Of a DNA stretch of 64,000 bases, positions 61,737 through 64,000 are shown piece after piece. Numbering within the stretch: the stretch's first letter is position 1; each line of letters begins with the position of its first letter. Position numbers and translations under genes: made by a program. Under the pieces are notes generated by a model. The model was not told the origin of the DNA, did no database searches, and was given only the letters and a program-made list of their open reading frames with translations. The stretch covers positions 16,646 through 80,645 of the forward strand of contig NZ_JAHGAJ010000029.1 of assembly GCF_030248535.1 (NCBI RefSeq), read 5' to 3'. Source of the DNA: Vibrio sp. D404a. Its GTDB lineage: Bacteria; Pseudomonadota; Gammaproteobacteria; Enterobacterales; Vibrionaceae.

Positions 61737-61762
61737 TTCGATGACCCTTTTTCATAAGCTCT
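61737..61762 (+). terminator. Terminator after hemF
   Basis: Stem AGGGTCATC / GATGACCCT with loop ATTC, followed by TTTT. The hairpin ends 18 bases before aroE, so aroE may need its own promoter nearby or depend on read-through. Confidence 0.85.
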
Positions 61763-61775
61763 GTTAGGTAAGGAT

Positions 61776-62606
61776 ATGACACAGTACATAGATCGCTATG
61801 CCGTTTTTGGAAACCCAATTAGTCAAAGTAAATCACCATTTATTCATACGCTATTTGCTCGCCAAACGAACCAGCAACTTACCTATACATCTCAACAGCC
61901 TGAGCCCGGTGATTTTCTCATTGCAGCGAAAGATTTCTTTGGTAATGGTGGTAAAGGCTGTAACGTCACAGCACCGTTTAAAGAAGACGCATACCAATTT
62001 GCGGATCGTCTAACTGAGCGCGCTCAACTAGCTGGCGCCGTCAACACTCTTAAAAAGCTTGATGATGGCGAGATCATTGGTGACAACACCGACGGTGAGG
62101 GGCTCGTCCAAGATTTATTGCAACACCAAGTAGTATTAAAAGACGCTCGTATTTTGTTGCTTGGAGCTGGCGGTGCTGCAAGAGGTGTGATTAAACCATT
62201 GCTTGACCACAGTCCTCACCAGTTAGTGATTGCCAACCGTACTGCTTCTAAAGCACGACTACTCGCAGAAATGTTTACTTCCTTTGGTAATGTCTCAGGC
62301 ATTGGACTTGATGAGGTGCATGAAGGCTTTGATGTGATCATTAACTCCACTTCTTCAGGGTTGAGTGGTGAGCTTCCACAAGTGTCCGCCGAGATATTCA
62401 CACCAACAAGTACCGTTTATGACATGGTCTATGGTTCGGGGCACACGGTCTTTAATCGCTGGGCATTAGATAATGGTGTTCACGCTGCTTATGATGGCCT
62501 AGGTATGCTAGTTGGTCAGGCCGCCGAAAGCTTCATGCTGTGGCGAGGTCTAAGACCGGGTACCAAGCAAATCCTCAGAGAATTGAGAAAGAACTTAGAG
62601 GCTTAA
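61776..62606 (+). CDS. aroE: Shikimate dehydrogenase (NADP+)
   Basis: Reduces 3-dehydroshikimate in aromatic amino-acid synthesis. 276 residues. Substrate-binding NPISQSKSPFIH (about 13-24), the catalytic lysine in NVTAPFKEDAYQFAD (about 63-77) and the NADP-binding GAGGAARGV (about 131-139) are present. Two bases separate it from the DUF1488 gene. Confidence 0.97.
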   Translation: MTQYIDRYAVFGNPISQSKSPFIHTLFARQTNQQLTYTSQQPEPGDFLIAAKDFFGNGGKGCNVTAPFKEDAYQFADRLTERAQLAGAVNTLKKLDDGEIIGDNTDGEGLVQDLLQHQVVLKDARILLLGAGGAARGVIKPLLDHSPHQLVIANRTASKARLLAEMFTSFGNVSGIGLDEVHEGFDVIINSTSSGLSGELPQVSAEIFTPTSTVYDMVYGSGHTVFNRWALDNGVHAAYDGLGMLVGQAAESFMLWRGLRPGTKQILRELRKNLEA

Positions 62607-62608
62607 CA

Positions 62609-62875
62609 ATGAATCAGTCTATTCTGTTTCCAGACATTCAAACCTGGGATGAAGAGAATCAATCAGTGGTATTTCCAGCTCAGCAGAGTGGTGCACTGAT
62701 TGAGTGTCTCGTTAGTCTAGAGCAATTAGCAAAACTTGCGGGTCGTGAGGTAGAGAGTGACCAAGCACTCTCGGTGTTTAATGAACTGCGTTTTGACCTT
62801 GAAGAGTTAGCAGAAGAGCTAATAGAAGAAGAGGAGTTTAACTCCTCTGGTCAAATCGAGATTCAAGCGCCTTAA
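62609..62875 (+). CDS. yrdB: DUF1488 family protein YrdB
   Basis: 88-residue acidic protein, MNQSILFPDIQTWDEENQS, matching E. coli YrdB (85 aa; MNQAIQFPDREEWDE). The start ATG at 62609 lies two bases after the aroE stop; a longer frame overlapping aroE is rejected. Function unknown. Its stop overlaps the convergent yrdA stop by four bases. Confidence 0.88.
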   Translation: MNQSILFPDIQTWDEENQSVVFPAQQSGALIECLVSLEQLAKLAGREVESDQALSVFNELRFDLEELAEELIEEEEFNSSGQIEIQAP

Positions 62876-63417
62876 ACCGGTCGAACTGAATCTAGGTAGT
62901 CATCTTTGTTCTGCACATAGTTGTCGGCAGATTTTTGAAGAAAAGCACGTTCTTTATCTGACAAGGGACGTGCTTGCTTCACTGGACTTCCTACATAGAG
63001 ATAGCCGCTTTCTAATACCTTGTTAGGTGGCACTAAGCTACCCGCACCAATCATCACTTCTTCTTCAACGACTACATTATCTAGAATGATAGCGCCCATA
63101 CCCACTAATACTCGGTCTTGAATGGTACATCCATGCAGCATCACCTTATGGCCAATCGTTACATCGTTGCCAATAATCAGTGGGTATCCGTCGGGGTTCT
63201 CTTTGTTCTTGTGAGTGACATGTAATACAGAACCATCTTGGACATTCGTGCGTTGGCCTATATGAATGTGGTTCACGTCTCCTCTTGCTGCGACCAATGG
63301 CCAAACACTAGAGTCGTCGCCAATTTTGATATCTCCAACTAATATTGCGGTTTCATCTATATAGATGCGTTCGCCTAACTGAGGGGCGATACCTTTATAA
63401 CTGCGTATAGAACTCAT
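62872..63417 (-). CDS. yrdA: Gamma-carbonic-anhydrase-like protein YrdA
   Basis: Left-handed beta-helix protein with hexapeptide repeats, 181 residues (E. coli 184). The zinc-ligand histidines of the gamma class are visible in HVTH, IGHKVMLHGCTI (about 66-100). Carbonic anhydrase activity is not proven for this branch. It converges with yrdB and starts about 500 bases before the 16S rRNA, divergent from the rrn operon. Confidence 0.93.
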   Translation of the reverse strand: MSSIRSYKGIAPQLGERIYIDETAILVGDIKIGDDSSVWPLVAARGDVNHIHIGQRTNVQDGSVLHVTHKNKENPDGYPLIIGNDVTIGHKVMLHGCTIQDRVLVGMGAIILDNVVVEEEVMIGAGSLVPPNKVLESGYLYVGSPVKQARPLSDKERAFLQKSADNYVQNKDDYLDSVRPV

Positions 63418-63504
63418 AAATCCTCCTTTATATAGCTAGCTTAAGAGCAATATTAGGTCGATGACTAGGATAAATAGCCAGTTTTGGGTGTTTTTTATCC
63501 GAAC

Positions 63505-63565
63505 AATCAAAAAACAGAAAAAAACGTAAAAAAGGGCTTGCCAATGTGATCGCAATCTCTATAAT
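63505..63565 (+). promoter_or_regulatory. rrn P1 promoter with A-rich upstream element
   Basis: -35 TTGCCA (63538-63543), spacer 16, -10 TATAAT (63560-63565), followed by a GC-containing discriminator. An A-tract-rich stretch (63505-63534) lies where an UP element would bind the RNA polymerase alpha subunit. Confidence 0.85.
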
Positions 63566-63676
63566 GCCACCTCGCTGACACGGGATGGCTTCGAAGCTTA
63601 GGTTTCAAGAGCGAGAACAAATCAGCAAGCCAAATTAGCCAAGCTAAGCGCTTGAAAAAAGATTTGAAAAAAGTGG

Positions 63677-63704
63677 TTGACACTAAAACTTAAATCGCTA
63701 AAAT
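63677..63704 (+). promoter_or_regulatory. rrn P2 promoter
   Basis: Consensus -35 TTGACA (63677-63682), spacer 16, -10 TAAAAT (63699-63704). About 139 bases downstream of P1, as in other tandem rrn promoters. Confidence 0.85.
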
Positions 63705-63738
63705 GGCCGTCCGATTTGAGCGAAGCTCAAAAAGGAAA

Positions 63739-63779
63739 AGCTCTTTAACAATTTAAACCTATCAATCTGTGTGGGCACT
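63739..63779 (+). promoter_or_regulatory. rrn leader antitermination site (boxA, boxC)
   Basis: AGCTCTTTAACA (63739-63750) is the boxA to which NusB/NusE bind, and TCTGTGTGGGCACT (63766-63779) is the boxC-like sequence. It lies about 170 bases before the 16S 5' end. The 63418-63922 gap therefore holds the yrdA upstream region, two rrn promoters and the processed leader. Confidence 0.85.
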
Positions 63780-63922
63780 CGTTGATGAATATCAAAAATG
63801 AAACTTCGGTTTCAACTTGATTTCAATGAACTGAGTGACCAATTCGAATCGTAAGATTCGGCACAGTCAATTCAACATTACTATGTAATGTAATCAGTAT
63901 TCATTGAGTCACAAAATCTTAA

Positions 63923-64000
63923 ATTGAAGAGTTTGATCATGGCTCAGATTGAACGCTGGCGGCAGGCCTAACACATGCAAGTCGAGCGGAAACGAGTTAT
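63923..64000 (+). rRNA. rrs: 16S ribosomal RNA, 5' part (cut by the window edge)
   Basis: Begins AAATTGAAGAGTTTGATC and continues into CTGGCGGCAGGCCTAACACA, the universal 5' region; the last bases (GCGGAAACGAGTTAT) are of the Vibrio type. Only the first 78 bases lie in the window. Confidence 0.98.

Noticed and set aside
1..64000. CRISPR arrays, insertion sequences, prophage or integron attC sites
   Set aside because: No regularly spaced repeats, transposase or integrase genes, or terminal inverted repeats with target duplications were seen in the window.

Overview
The window is a chromosomal core region of a Vibrio (Gammaproteobacteria, Vibrionaceae), carrying the replication origin of the main chromosome. 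The genus call rests on three things seen here: the gene order mioC-oriC-mnmG-rsmG-parAB-atpIBEFHAGDC-glmU; an amino-acid ABC transporter lying between dnaA and rpmH; and the Vibrio-type start of a 16S rRNA at the right edge. I do not assign a species. No insertion sequence, prophage, CRISPR array or integron was seen. Nearly every gene belongs to a known housekeeping family, so the most interesting material is regulatory DNA and very small genes.

Layout. 0.1-2.3 kb: avtA and the small heat-shock gene ibpA, whose leader folds as a ROSE-type RNA thermometer below a sigma-32-like promoter. 2.4-8.5 kb: the leftward replication operon dnaA-dnaN-recF-gyrB; its promoter region holds seven GATC sites and DnaA boxes, and a parS-like site lies in the 3' end of recF. 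8.8-11.1 kb: a cystine-type ABC transporter. 11.1-15.7 kb: rpmH-rnpA-yidD-yidC, mnmE and mioC. 15.7-16.1 kb: oriC. 16.1-20.4 kb: mnmG-rsmG-parA-parB. 20.5-29.0 kb: the complete F1Fo ATP synthase operon and glmU. 29.2-33.3 kb: a GAF-GGDEF diguanylate cyclase and the divergent punC/punR pair. 33.3-39.9 kb: the leftward ilvLGMEDA operon with a complete attenuator, then comM. 41.6-46.5 kb: a DUF2860 outer-membrane protein, dsbA-srkA, ccoG and yihD. 46.5-49.1 kb: two overlooked mini-ORFs, a Spo0M-like gene, trhA behind a FabR-like palindrome, and a DUF3157 protein. 49.1-54.9 kb: def-fmt-rsmB-trkA-trkH (leftward). 55.1-58.3 kb: a LysM protein, dprA, smg and a zinc-ribbon protein. 58.4-63.4 kb: purEK with a PurR box, tsaC-hemF, aroE-yrdB and yrdA. 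63.5-64 kb: tandem rrn promoters, boxA and the first 78 bases of 16S rRNA.

How it fits together. The origin, initiator, sliding clamp, partition proteins, ATP synthase and an rRNA operon all lie close together, as expected for high gene dosage in a fast-growing organism. Regulation is readable directly in several places: a heat-sensing leader (ibpA), transcription attenuation (ilv), and operators resembling those of PurR (purE), FabR (trhA) and FNR (ccoG). The best candidate for something undescribed is the pair of tiny, closely spaced genes at 46561-46841, which has an operator-like palindrome in front and its own terminator behind.
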